Source: Lachnospiraceae bacterium
Lineage (GTDB): Bacteria; Bacillota; Clostridia; Lachnospirales; Lachnospiraceae
Length of the DNA: 15,417 nt
Assembly: GCA_022798035.1 (NCBI GenBank)
Contig: JAAWLS010000017.1
Coordinates: 1-15,417 of the forward strand
Reading direction: 5' to 3'
Shown here piece by piece: positions 1-6,503 of this stretch. The notes below the pieces were generated by a model that saw only the letters and a program-made list of their open reading frames with translations, ran no database searches and had not been told where the DNA came from. The number at the start of each line of letters is the position of its first letter. Positions within the stretch are counted from its first letter, which is position 1. Position numbers and translations under genes: made by a program.

Positions 1-42
1 GTGATATGTACCGCCTAACTGTTCAAATAGTGATTTTGCCAT
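1..42 (-). CDS. tnpV: TnpV-like transposon-encoded protein, N-terminal fragment
   Basis: The gene runs off the left edge; only the first 14 codons are present, reading MAKSLFEQLGGTYH. This opening matches, from memory, the start of TnpV proteins, small proteins of unclear role carried by Tn4451-like and related mobilisable transposons of Clostridia. The ATG is at 42-40 and an AGGA-type Shine-Dalgarno site lies at 56-51 on the minus strand, about 8 bases upstream, which supports a real start. So little is visible that the call rests on the N-terminal signature alone. If right, it marks an integrated mobile element to the left of the window. Confidence 0.6.
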   Translation of the reverse strand, partial: MAKSLFEQLGGTYH

Positions 43-413
43 CTTGTAAATCCTCCGTATGAATTGAATTTACCTACAATCCAATCATTCTGGCTGATTG
101 CAAAGTGTTTTAGTTTTAACTTCCTTATGGAAGCTTACCCATTACCAATTATTTGGTATTGAATTCCGAAATAACCAAACCTTACGTCGTATCTGGAGAT
201 GATAGATTTGAGAGGGCTGATGAACAGCTGAAAAGCAGAATGATAATTTTTCAGCCGCTGATGTATTCCGTATATTGAGTTCAGTGAGGCAAGAGGGACT
301 TTGGGCGACACGGTACAGATAAGACGATGAGAAAGAGACGTCTGCACCACTCATGCAAAAAGTGAATGGTACAGACAGCCTCTTTCTTACATTATCCGGA
401 AATTTGCCACAAG
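43..413. other. Gene-poor stretch between tnpV-like start and zinc-ribbon gene
   Basis: About 370 bases with no gene I can support. Open frames on the minus strand (142-429 and 135-350) lack a recognisable motif and a good ribosome binding site, and overlap one another. Two small inverted repeats are visible: CTTCC/GGAAG with a TTAT loop at 120-133 and TACCAA/TTGGTA with a TTAT loop at 143-158. The stretch could be degenerate DNA near the end of a mobile element, but I see no clear terminal repeat. Confidence 0.5.
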
Positions 414-680
414 TTACGCTGTTTTCCAACGTTTAAGTGTAGGAAAAAATTCTTTCATTATGCTGTAGGCTTTCTCTTCTGTCATATCGGAGTCAGCGGC
501 GGTCATGTGCGGGACGCAGAATTCAATCATTTCATCCATTGTGCAGTCTCTTGTGAAAGCGCCCTTTTCAAAACAATATTTACAGTAATCTTCATTTTTG
601 CTTCCATCCGCATTGTTTCCATACATTTCATCGGTATCGCCCATTGGCATACCACAGCTTTGACAATATTTTTCGTTCAT
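414..680 (-). CDS. Small putative zinc-ribbon protein (Zn_ribbon_2-like)
   Basis: An 88-residue protein starting MNEKYCQSCGMPM. Six cysteines (C6, C9, C33, C36, C46, C55) include two CxxC pairs, which fits a zinc ribbon. The CQSCGMPM, NADGSKNEDYC and CTMDEMIE segments are typical of the short proteins annotated as putative zinc ribbon domain (Pfam Zn_ribbon_2). Their molecular function is unknown. The ATG at 680 is chosen over an upstream TTG at 686 because an AGGAGG site at 693-688 sits 7 bases before it. The gene stands alone on the minus strand, and its upstream region carries a palindrome over a possible -35 element, so it may be under repressor or activator control. Confidence 0.85.
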   Translation of the reverse strand: MNEKYCQSCGMPMGDTDEMYGNNADGSKNEDYCKYCFEKGAFTRDCTMDEMIEFCVPHMTAADSDMTEEKAYSIMKEFFPTLKRWKTA

Positions 681-740
681 GTTCAATCCTCCTAAAAGCA
701 GCGTTTATTTTGTTACAACGAAATAGTAACACACAAATAC

Positions 741-756
741 TGACACCTTATGTCAA
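741..756 (-). promoter_or_regulatory. Palindromic operator-like site overlapping a TTGACA box
   Basis: TGACA-N5-TGTCA forms a perfect inverted repeat at 741-755. On the minus strand a consensus -35 hexamer TTGACA occupies 756-751, inside the palindrome, upstream of the zinc-ribbon gene. No clear -10 lies 17 bases on; the best candidates (TACTAT, TGTTAC) need a longer spacer of about 19-22, as seen at some activator-dependent promoters. The palindrome is visible; the regulator is unknown and no regulator gene is adjacent. Confidence 0.5.
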
Positions 757-830
757 GGTTTCTTCTCTTTGCAGAATATCTTCTTTTTGCAGGCTTTCTC
801 CTCTTCATCTTGCCTTTTTTGAAAGTAATC

Positions 831-839
831 TGTTATGAT
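831..839 (+). promoter_or_regulatory. Extended -10 promoter of the acetyltransferase pseudogene
   Basis: TG-T-TATGAT matches an extended -10 element, with no good -35 at the usual distance. It lies about 37 bases before the ATG at 876 and is the only promoter-like element between the zinc-ribbon promoter and the pseudogene. Confidence 0.4.
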
Positions 840-875
840 ATAAAAGATAAAAATTGACAGATGGAGGTGCATAAA

Positions 876-1348
876 ATGAGTGAGATGAAGGAAAAAATGC
901 ATACAGGAGATTTGTATCTTCCAGGTGATGAGGAAATTGTGAAAGAGCAGGCGGTTTATCAGGATAAATTATGTGAGTACAATCTGACCTGTGTGGATGA
1001 CACTCACATTTATGTGGGTGATTACACGATGATAGGACCCAACGTGACCATTGCGACTGCCGGACATCCGATTCTGCCGGAGCTTCGTGAGAAATTGTAC
1101 CAGTATAATATGCCGGTTCATATCGGCAGAAACTGCTGGATTGGCGCGGGGCAGTGATTATGCCTGGAGTTACCATCGGAGACAATACGGTAATCGGCGC
1201 GGGAAGCGTGGTGACAAAGGATATTCCAGCGGATGTTGTGGCCGTTGGAAATCCCTGCAGGGTGATGCGTGAAATCAATGAGCATGACAGGGAATACTAT
1301 TTCAAAGACAAAAAAATAGAATACCCCGTTTCAGGCGGTGCAGTGTGA
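876..1348 (+). pseudogene. maa: Maltose/galactoside O-acetyltransferase, frameshifted and internally deleted
   Basis: The gene once encoded a left-handed beta-helix acetyl-CoA:sugar O-acetyltransferase of the Maa/LacA type. The N-terminal part (876-1157, starting MSEMKEKMHTGDLY) has the family's helical lead-in and the ATAGHP segment with the conserved histidine; it ends WIGAGQ-stop. The rest continues in another frame from about 1154 with [20 protein letters not shown] and VGNPCRV, the standard C-terminal hexapeptide repeats. One G added to the G-run at 1148-1151 would restore [15 protein letters not shown], so a 1-base deletion in a homopolymer broke the frame. In addition, EYN runs straight into LTCVDDTHIYVG, whereas family members have roughly 45-50 more residues there, so an in-frame deletion is likely. 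Joined, the frames give only about 157 codons against roughly 185-205 in intact members. SD GGAGGT at 863-868 supports the start. The G-run change alone could be a sequencing error; the internal deletion could not. Confidence 0.85.
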
Positions 1349-1409
1349 CGCAGTTTCAGTTTAAAAGGTTTCCTTTAGAGACAGGTTATTGCTGATTTAG
1401 GAGAATAAA

Positions 1410-2384
1410 ATGAAACAAAAAAAGCGGCTGAAATATTTCAGATATTGGATATGCTGGGCGCTGACAGGCATTTTTGCGCTGGCAGGCTGTTCACAGGAAA
1501 GCGGCGGGGAGAAAATACGGGGGATGGGGGAGTACTTGCAGGAATCTGCCGCAGAAAAGAATTATTTTCTGCAGAAGGGAAAAAATGTAATAGAAAAGCT
1601 GTTCCAGCAGCAGGAAATAACAGAGGCGGACTGGGCGGAATATTTTGACGGATTAAACGGCGCGGCAGTTGTGTATAACGCTTCCAACAGACAGTACACG
1701 GTCTACCAGGAGGAATTGGCGTCATCCCGGCATTCCCCTTGTTCTACCTTCAAAATCATTTCTTCCTTAATTGCACTGGAAAAAGGAATCGTAAAACCTG
1801 GACAGTCCCTTCGTTCCTGGAGTGGTGAAACATTTTGGAATGAGAGCTGGAACCAAGATATGGATTTTGACTGGGCATTCCGCAATTCCTGTGTCTGGTA
1901 TTTTCGAGAGGTCATAGACGAGATAGGGCAGGAAATCATGCAGGAGGAGCTGGACCGCCTTTCCTATGGCAATGGCGATATCTCCGACTGGGCAGGAGAG
2001 GAGAACCAGAATAATAACAACCGGGCTTTAACGGGGTTTTGGATTGAATCCTCTTTGGAAATATCTCCAAGAGAACAGACGGAAGTGATGGAGCGTATTT
2101 TCGGCAAAAATTCCCTCTATTCAGAAGAGACACAAAAGGAACTGAAACAAGTGATGCTGGTGAGTGGACAAAAGACAGAGGGGATTTCCATCTATGGTAA
2201 AACAGGAATGGGCAAAGTAAACGGCATTACAGTGGACGCATGGTTTACAGGATTTGCAGAGAGCGGGGGAGAAAATATTTATTTCTGCGTCTACCTGGGA
2301 AGAACAGACGGCAGGGATGTCACCAGCGCAGAAGCCAGGGAAATTGCAGTTCAAATCGTAACAGATTACTGTGAGAAGAAATGA
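1410..2384 (+). CDS. Class D (OXA-type) serine beta-lactamase, predicted lipoprotein
   Basis: A 324-residue protein with a lipoprotein signal: basic start, hydrophobic stretch and lipobox LAGC ending at Cys27, so it should be anchored on the outer face of the membrane. The class D motifs appear in order: active-site S112-T-F-K115, S160-C-V162, Y186-G-N188, a FWIESSLEISPREQ segment at 210-223 resembling the OXA W-x-E...ISxxEQ region, and K264-T-G266. It should hydrolyse penicillin-type beta-lactams through an acyl-serine; the paired lysine of STFK is normally carboxylated. The set fits the clostridial chromosomal class D enzymes (CDD-like). The start is supported by AGGAG at 1399-1403, 6 bases upstream. 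No blaI/blaR pair is in view. A penicillin-binding transpeptidase is the main alternative but is unlikely given size and the YGN and KTG motifs. Confidence 0.9.
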   Translation: MKQKKRLKYFRYWICWALTGIFALAGCSQESGGEKIRGMGEYLQESAAEKNYFLQKGKNVIEKLFQQQEITEADWAEYFDGLNGAAVVYNASNRQYTVYQEELASSRHSPCSTFKIISSLIALEKGIVKPGQSLRSWSGETFWNESWNQDMDFDWAFRNSCVWYFREVIDEIGQEIMQEELDRLSYGNGDISDWAGEENQNNNNRALTGFWIESSLEISPREQTEVMERIFGKNSLYSEETQKELKQVMLVSGQKTEGISIYGKTGMGKVNGITVDAWFTGFAESGGENIYFCVYLGRTDGRDVTSAEAREIAVQIVTDYCEKK

Positions 2385-2385
2385 T

Positions 2386-2407
2386 GCCCTGCCTGCGGGG
2401 CGGTTTT
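2386..2407 (+). terminator. Weak terminator-like hairpin after the beta-lactamase gene
   Basis: GCCCT and GGGGC can form a 5-bp stem (one G-U pair) around a 6-base loop, followed by GGTTTT. It begins 2 bases after the beta-lactamase stop. The stem is short, so it may only attenuate transcription into the next gene. Confidence 0.3.
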
Positions 2408-2445
2408 GCATGTCTGGTGTATCATTTAGAAAAGGCAGGGAAAAA

Positions 2446-2730
2446 ATGGACAAAAAAGTGTATGAATTTCAGGCAGAGATAGAAGCGGTTCCTGACAAAG
2501 GAGGCGCATATATACGGTTTCCCTACGATATCCGGGAAGAATTTGGCAGAGGAAGAGTCAAAGTTCAGGTGACGTTTGACGGGGAGCCTTACTGCGGAAG
2601 CATTGTGAATATGGGGATAAAAAATGACGACGGTTCCATCTGCTATATCATTGGAATCCGCAAAGACATCCGAAACAAGATAGGAAAGCAGCCGGGTGAC
2701 ACGGTTTCTGTCACGGTGGAGGCAGTCTGA
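2446..2730 (+). CDS. DUF1905 domain protein
   Basis: A 94-residue protein beginning MDKKVYEFQAEIEAVPDKGG and ending in the segment IRKDIRNKIGKQPGDTVSVTV. The pattern YEFxAEI...GAYIRFPYDI...FGRGRVKVxVTFDGEPYxGS...IIGIRKDIRxKIGKxxGD is the DUF1905 signature; these small beta-barrel-like proteins have no established function, and some occur fused to YdeI-like domains. The ATG at 2446 is chosen over an upstream in-frame ATG at 2371 that overlaps the beta-lactamase gene, because the family normally starts just before YEF. The ribosome site is weak (AGGG at 2437-2440). It lies between the beta-lactamase and a VOC gene and could share a transcript with both. Confidence 0.85.
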   Translation: MDKKVYEFQAEIEAVPDKGGAYIRFPYDIREEFGRGRVKVQVTFDGEPYCGSIVNMGIKNDDGSICYIIGIRKDIRNKIGKQPGDTVSVTVEAV

Positions 2731-2750
2731 AAAAGCCAGGAGGGATGAGA

Positions 2751-3134
2751 TTGAGAATAGAACACGTTGCGATGTACGTGGAAAATCTGGAGAATATGAG
2801 AGATTTTTTTGTGAGATATTTTGGAGCAGTCTCCAATGAAGGCTATCACAACAAAAGCACAGATTTTCGCTCTTATTTTCTGACGTTTGAAGATGGGGCC
2901 AGGCTGGAAATCATGAACAGGCCTGACATGCAGAGAAGGGAAAAACCTTTGGCAGCAACAGGATATATTCATGTGGCCTTCAGTACAGGAAGCAGAGAAA
3001 AAGTGGATGAGATGACAGAGAGATTAAAGAAAGACGGATTTACCGTTATCAGCGGGCCCCGCACAACAGGAGACGGATATTACGAGAGCTGTGTGATTGA
3101 CTTGGAAGGGAATCAGATAGAGATTACCGTGTAA
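2751..3134 (+). CDS. VOC/glyoxalase-fold metalloprotein (TTG start)
   Basis: A 127-residue single-domain glyoxalase/bleomycin-resistance fold protein. Counting from the TTG, the usual four metal ligands of the vicinal oxygen chelate family fall at H5, E53, H74 and E124, within RIEHVA, RLEIM, GYIHVAF and NQIEIT. It is therefore likely a divalent-metal enzyme acting on a small molecule, or a binding/resistance protein; the substrate cannot be read from sequence. An ATG at 2745 lies only 1 base after AGGAGG (2738-2743), too close to work; the in-frame TTG at 2751 is at a proper distance and gives the family's usual MRIEH start. It follows the DUF1905 gene by 20 bases, so the two are probably co-transcribed. 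Confidence 0.85.
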   Translation: MRIEHVAMYVENLENMRDFFVRYFGAVSNEGYHNKSTDFRSYFLTFEDGARLEIMNRPDMQRREKPLAATGYIHVAFSTGSREKVDEMTERLKKDGFTVISGPRTTGDGYYESCVIDLEGNQIEITV

Positions 3135-3230
3135 AGAGGGGATTTTACTGAAACCAGCTAGGAAGTCCTGGGAATAATCTGTGTGATAAAAGCCATACTA
3201 AATCAGAAAAGATATAGTAGGGAGGTAAAC

Positions 3231-4184
3231 ATGGACAAGCAGATTAATCCAAGAAAAGCGGCGGTGATTGGCTGTGGATTTGTCGGTTCTGCCATCGCTT
3301 TTACGTTGATGCAGAGCCGGCTTTTCTCTGAAATCGTGCTGCTGGACGCTGATTTTGACAAAGCAGACGGAGAGGCCATGGATATTGCCCATGGCGTTCC
3401 CTTTGCAGGACAGATGAAAGTCTATGCGGGAGGTTACGAACACATGGCAGATGCAGCTGTCATTATTCTGACGGCAGGAGCAAATCAGAAACCGAACGAG
3501 ACAAGGCTGGATTTGGTGCACAAAAATACTGCGATATTGAAAAACATTATACCAGAGATTGTAAAGTGTGATTTTAAAGGTATTCTGCTGATTGTGTCAA
3601 ATCCTGTGGATATCCTCACCTATGCTGCTGTAAAGCTGAGTGGATTTTCAGAGAACCGGGTCATTGGTTCCGGAACTGTGCTGGATACGGCCAGGCTGAA
3701 ATATGCCCTCAGCGAATACCTGGCAGTGGACAGCCGCAGTATCCATTCTTTTATCATCGGAGAACACGGAGACAGTGAGATTGCTGCCTGGAGCAGTACC
3801 AATGTGTCCGGCATTCCGCTGGATGATTTCTGTGAGATGCGGGGACATTTTAATCATGCAGAGGCGATGAGACAGATTGCGGAAAATGTAAAGAACAGTG
3901 CATATGAGATTATCGCTAAAAAGCATGCCACCTATTACGGAATAGCCATGGCTGTCCGGCGCATCTGTGAGTGCATTGTGAGAGATGAGAAATCCATTCT
4001 GCCGATTTCTTCCATTCAGCATGGAAATTATGGAATCCATGAGATTGCTCTCAGTATGCCGGCAATTGTAGGCGTAAATGGAGTGGAAACTCATGTGCCC
4101 ATTTCGCTGAATGCAGAAGAGACAAAATCTCTGCTTTATTCGGCAGAGACCCTTGAAAATATGATACAAGAACTTGACCTATAG
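3231..4184 (+). CDS. ldh: L-lactate dehydrogenase
   Basis: A 317-residue NAD-dependent L-lactate dehydrogenase reducing pyruvate to lactate at the end of fermentation. Visible elements: the Rossmann glycine motif GCGFVG (14-19), the acidic LLDAD after beta-2 (binding NAD ribose), the mobile loop GANQKPNETR with Q86 (lactate rather than malate preference) and R92, VSNPVD, D152 and R155 in LDTARLKY, and catalytic H179 in GEHGDSE. The ATG at 3231 follows GGGAGGT (3220-3226); an upstream in-frame start at 3183 lacks such a site. It is a stand-alone gene ending at a strong hairpin and faces the fucO-like gene tail to tail. Both regenerate NAD+ by reducing a three-carbon carbonyl compound. No Rex or catabolite-repression site was recognised upstream. 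Confidence 0.95.
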   Translation: MDKQINPRKAAVIGCGFVGSAIAFTLMQSRLFSEIVLLDADFDKADGEAMDIAHGVPFAGQMKVYAGGYEHMADAAVIILTAGANQKPNETRLDLVHKNTAILKNIIPEIVKCDFKGILLIVSNPVDILTYAAVKLSGFSENRVIGSGTVLDTARLKYALSEYLAVDSRSIHSFIIGEHGDSEIAAWSSTNVSGIPLDDFCEMRGHFNHAEAMRQIAENVKNSAYEIIAKKHATYYGIAMAVRRICECIVRDEKSILPISSIQHGNYGIHEIALSMPAIVGVNGVETHVPISLNAEETKSLLYSAETLENMIQELDL

Positions 4185-4225
4185 AATTTAGATATCAAAG
4201 ACAGATGTATTACAATGATAAAAGA

Positions 4226-4270
4226 GACTGCCGTATGATTCAATTCTCGTTTCATACGGCAGTCCCTTTT
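4226..4270 (+). terminator. Rho-independent terminator of ldh
   Basis: A perfect 13-bp inverted repeat (4226-4238 with 4252-4264) with a 13-base loop, followed by CCTTTT, 42 bases after the ldh stop. The symmetric stem could also act for transcripts arriving on the minus strand. Confidence 0.75.
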
Positions 4271-4316
4271 GGGTGCACAGGCACCCAGAGAAAATATGCC
4301 AGCTTCTCTGGGTGCC
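4271..4316 (+). repeat. Two mutually exclusive hairpins after ldh terminator
   Basis: A perfect 13-bp stem pairs 4280-4292 with 4304-4316 around an 11-base loop. The segment GCACCC at 4281-4286 can instead pair with GGGTGC at 4271-4276 around an ACAG loop, which would break the longer stem. There is no T-tract after the long stem. Confidence 0.6.
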
Positions 4317-4323
4317 TAGCGGG

Positions 4324-4348
4324 TGAGCAGGGGAGTATTCCCTGTTCA
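4324..4348 (+). repeat. Stem-loop in the ldh-fucO gap
   Basis: TGAGCAGGGGA (4324-4334) pairs with TTCCCTGTTCA (4338-4348) over a 3-base loop. Two of the eleven pairs are G-U only if the plus strand is the RNA; on the minus strand they become C-A mismatches. Confidence 0.55.
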
Positions 4349-4370
4349 GTTGTAAGGATTATATTTGGAG

Positions 4371-4398
4371 ATTACGGGAAGCAGCAGCTTCCTGTAAT
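4371..4398 (+). repeat. Stem-loop just after the fucO-like stop codon
   Basis: ATTACGGGAAGC (4371-4382) pairs with GCTTCCTGTAAT (4387-4398) over an AGCA loop. One of twelve pairs is G-U in plus-strand RNA and a mismatch in minus-strand RNA. It lies 8 bases beyond the minus-strand fucO stop, so it may also help end that transcript, though no T-tract follows on either strand. Confidence 0.55.
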
Positions 4399-4405
4399 CA
4401 GGAGA

Positions 4406-5551
4406 CTACATTAGTTTGCGGAACAAGTCTTTTAAGTCCTCTACGTTGGTGTCTTTTGGATTGCCAGGAGCGCAGGCATCTGCAAAAGCAGATTCAGCTA
4501 GGAAATCCAAATCGGACTCTTTTAAAGCCTCTAATTTAGATGGAATGCCGACATCCTCAGAGAGTTTGCGGACTGCGTCGACGGCTGCTTTCCGGTATTC
4601 TTCCACGGACATGGAGTCCACATTTGCAACACCCATTGCCCGTGCGATTTCACGGTATTTTTCACCGGTGCATTCCTGATTGTATTCCATAACGATTGGA
4701 AGCATCATTGCGCAGGCAACACCGTGAGGAGTATCATAGACAGCTCCTAATGTGTGTGCCATGGAATGTGCGATGCCAAGACCTACGTTGGAGAATCCCA
4801 TACCTGCAATGTACTGTCCCAAAGCCATTCCTTCCCGTCCTTCTTTGGTATTGTCCACAGCGCCCTGGAGAGATTTGGAGATAATCTCAATGGCTTTTAA
4901 GTGGAACATGTCGGTCATTTCCCAAGCGCCTTTTGTGGTATAACCTTCAATGGCATGGGTCAGAGCGTCCATTCCGGTGGAAGCAGTCAGCCCTTTGGGC
5001 ATGGAAGCCATCATATCCGGGTCAACAATAGCGATAATCGGCATGTCGTGAGGGTCAACGCAGACAAATTTGCGTTTGCGCTCCACGTCAGTGATTACAT
5101 AGTTGATGGTTACCTCTGCAGCGGTACCTGCAGTTGTGGGAACCGCAATGATTGGCACGCAGGGTTTCTTGGTAGGAGCAACGCCTTCTAAGCTGCGCAC
5201 ATCCTCAAACTCCGGATTGGCGATGATGATGCCAATTGCTTTTGCGGTGTCCATAGAAGAGCCGCCGCCGATTGCCACAATATAATCTGCCTTGGAAGCC
5301 TTAAATGCAGATACGCCGTTCTGTACATTCTCGATGGTGGGGTTAGCTTTGATATCAGAGTAGATTTCGTAAGCAAGACCGGCCTCATCTAAAATATCGG
5401 TAACTTTGGATGTAACTTTGAACTCAATCAAATCTGGGTCAGAGCATACGAATGCTTTCTGAAAACCGTGTGCTTTTGCCTCATTTGCAATTTCAGCAAT
5501 AGCGCCTGCTCCGTGATAAGATGTCTCGTTCAGCATAATTCTGTTCACCAT
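4406..5551 (-). CDS. fucO: Iron-containing alcohol dehydrogenase, lactaldehyde reductase (FucO) type
   Basis: A 381-residue group III alcohol dehydrogenase. The protein resembles E. coli FucO along its length: MVNRIMLNET start, GGGSSMDTAKAIG (95-107) for NAD, DVRSLEGVAPT, VPTTAGTAAEVTINYVITD and KFVCVDPHD. The four iron ligands fall at D195, H199, H262 and H276, one residue off the E. coli positions. The expected reaction is NADH-dependent reduction of lactaldehyde to 1,2-propanediol in fucose/rhamnose fermentation, though group III enzymes also take other short aldehydes and diols. The ATG at 5551 follows AGGAGG at 5566-5561. An extended -10 lies at 5597-5589, and GTTACA-type half-sites overlap and precede it. 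A DhaS-like TetR gene lies directly upstream on the same strand. No fuc or rha genes are in the window, so the substrate is inferred from similarity. Confidence 0.88.
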   Translation of the reverse strand: MVNRIMLNETSYHGAGAIAEIANEAKAHGFQKAFVCSDPDLIEFKVTSKVTDILDEAGLAYEIYSDIKANPTIENVQNGVSAFKASKADYIVAIGGGSSMDTAKAIGIIIANPEFEDVRSLEGVAPTKKPCVPIIAVPTTAGTAAEVTINYVITDVERKRKFVCVDPHDMPIIAIVDPDMMASMPKGLTASTGMDALTHAIEGYTTKGAWEMTDMFHLKAIEIISKSLQGAVDNTKEGREGMALGQYIAGMGFSNVGLGIAHSMAHTLGAVYDTPHGVACAMMLPIVMEYNQECTGEKYREIARAMGVANVDSMSVEEYRKAAVDAVRKLSEDVGIPSKLEALKESDLDFLAESAFADACAPGNPKDTNVEDLKDLFRKLM

Positions 5552-5588
5552 GGTAAAAATCCTCCTTTATGTTCGTTTTTGTAGCTTC

Positions 5589-5597
5589 ATTGTAACA
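5589..5597 (-). promoter_or_regulatory. Extended -10 promoter of the fucO-like gene
   Basis: On the minus strand TG-T-TACAAT is an extended -10, about 38 bases before the ATG at 5551. The -35 region (TTTCTT) is poor, which fits a promoter needing an activator or relying on the TG element. Confidence 0.5.
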
Positions 5598-5641
5598 AGC
5601 AGAAAGTGGAAAAGAAAGTTACAAAACAAAGGAAGTGTAAC
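5590..5641. promoter_or_regulatory. Three GTTACA-type half-sites, candidate TetR operator
   Basis: TTGTAAC at 5590-5596, GTTACAA at 5618-5624 and TGTAAC at 5636-5641 give two nested inverted repeats: TTGTAAC-N21-GTTACAA and GTTACA-N12-TGTAAC. The first half-site covers the fucO -10 element. The neighbouring DhaS-like TetR protein is the natural candidate to bind here; that is inference. Confidence 0.45.
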
Positions 5642-5716
5642 CTGAAATAGTCCTTGTTTCCGACGGGCCCGTTCTGATATCTGCAAAGGCATTTTGACGA
5701 ATGAGCTGTAATCAAA

Positions 5717-6295
5717 TTATATGCTAAATTCTTGGAATAATTTTTCCAGCTTGGCGGGCATAGATTCTACCAGAAGACGTGCCATTGTCTCTGTGGATGT
5801 TTTCATACCGTTTAACACCCATTTGACCGTCATATCAATGGAGCCCTGACAGTAGAGCTCTAAGGGAAAGAGAAATTCTTCCTTCATTTTCTCACCGGTC
5901 TTTTTCTCAATTAATTTGATATAAAAAGAATAAATTTCTTTAAAATCATGCTGCTTCAGAGAATTTTGGTCGTCGGAGCGGAAAGCAGCGCTGAAAAAAA
6001 CTTGCTCTTTTTTGATAAAGTCGAATTTTTTAATCAGGCCTTCATAGACCGTCTCTCCATTCCCCATGCGTACAAAAGATTCTCGCAGAAGTTTATCAAA
6101 ATACCAGTTAATCAAATCGTATTTATCCAGGAAGTTGCGGTAGAAAGTTTGGCGGGTCAAATTGCAGCCTTCCACAATCTGCCGGACTGTGATATCGTCT
6201 ACCGGGGTCAGTTCCATGCATTTTTTCATGGATTCAGCCAGACGGTATTTTGTGTTTTCACTTTTTGCAGCTTTATGTTCTAAATCTTTTTTCAA
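5717..6295 (-). CDS. TetR-family regulator, DhaS-like (TTG start)
   Basis: A 192-residue TetR-type protein. The N-terminal helix-turn-helix is clear around residues 36-56 (TVRQIVEGCNLTRQTFYRNF), preceded by the usual YRLAESMKKCM helix. The C-terminal half, with FYIKLIEKKTGE and the ending KLEKLFQ, looks like the TetR_C_8 ligand/dimer domain found in the dihydroxyacetone kinase regulator DhaS. No ATG is available; the TTG at 6295 sits 8 bases after AGGAGGG (6310-6304). It is upstream of the fucO-like gene on the same strand with a 165-base gap holding a separate promoter, so it probably controls fucO as repressor or, like DhaS, as an activator. The ligand is not known. Confidence 0.85.
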   Translation of the reverse strand: MKKDLEHKAAKSENTKYRLAESMKKCMELTPVDDITVRQIVEGCNLTRQTFYRNFLDKYDLINWYFDKLLRESFVRMGNGETVYEGLIKKFDFIKKEQVFFSAAFRSDDQNSLKQHDFKEIYSFYIKLIEKKTGEKMKEEFLFPLELYCQGSIDMTVKWVLNGMKTSTETMARLLVESMPAKLEKLFQEFSI

Positions 6296-6432
6296 GATGA
6301 TGTCCCTCCTCTTAACAGATTACGGCAGAATAATAAATTTCTTTTGCTGCGTTTATTTTAACATTATCTTGGCTGAAAGCACAAGGACCCTGTTATTGTG
6401 AAAAAACAGCAGGAATTTGTGGGGATGATGTA

Positions 6433-6461
6433 TTGCACTATAACACAAAAGTTGATAAAAT
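6433..6461 (+). promoter_or_regulatory. SigmaA-type promoter of the chemotaxis receptor
   Basis: TTGCAC at 6433-6438 and TAAAAT at 6456-6461 with a 17-base spacer, about 42 bases before the ATG. No convincing SigD-type (TAAA...GCCGATAA) flagellar promoter was seen, although GTTGATAA at 6451-6458 bears a partial resemblance to its -10. Confidence 0.5.
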
Positions 6462-6503
6462 AATACTATATGGAAATTAGAACAGAAGAGGAGGAAAGGG
6501 AAA

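Noticed and set aside
142..429. Minus-strand frames in the gap before the zinc-ribbon gene
   Set aside because: No motif, no good ribosome site, and one overlaps the zinc-ribbon gene's end.
805..1278. Long minus-strand open frame opposite the acetyltransferase
   Set aside because: It lies wholly over the recognisable acetyltransferase remnants, shows no domain pattern and has no ribosome site.
2745..2747. ATG start for the VOC protein
   Set aside because: Only one base separates it from AGGAGG; the TTG two codons later is correctly spaced and matches the family start.
3648..4169. 173-codon minus-strand frame inside ldh
   Set aside because: Shadow of a fully recognisable L-lactate dehydrogenase; no motif or start signal.
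5659..5675. Perfect palindrome ACGGGCCCGT between fucO and the TetR gene
   Set aside because: Too short and without loop or T-tract to be a terminator; one 10-base palindrome in a gap this size is not telling by itself.
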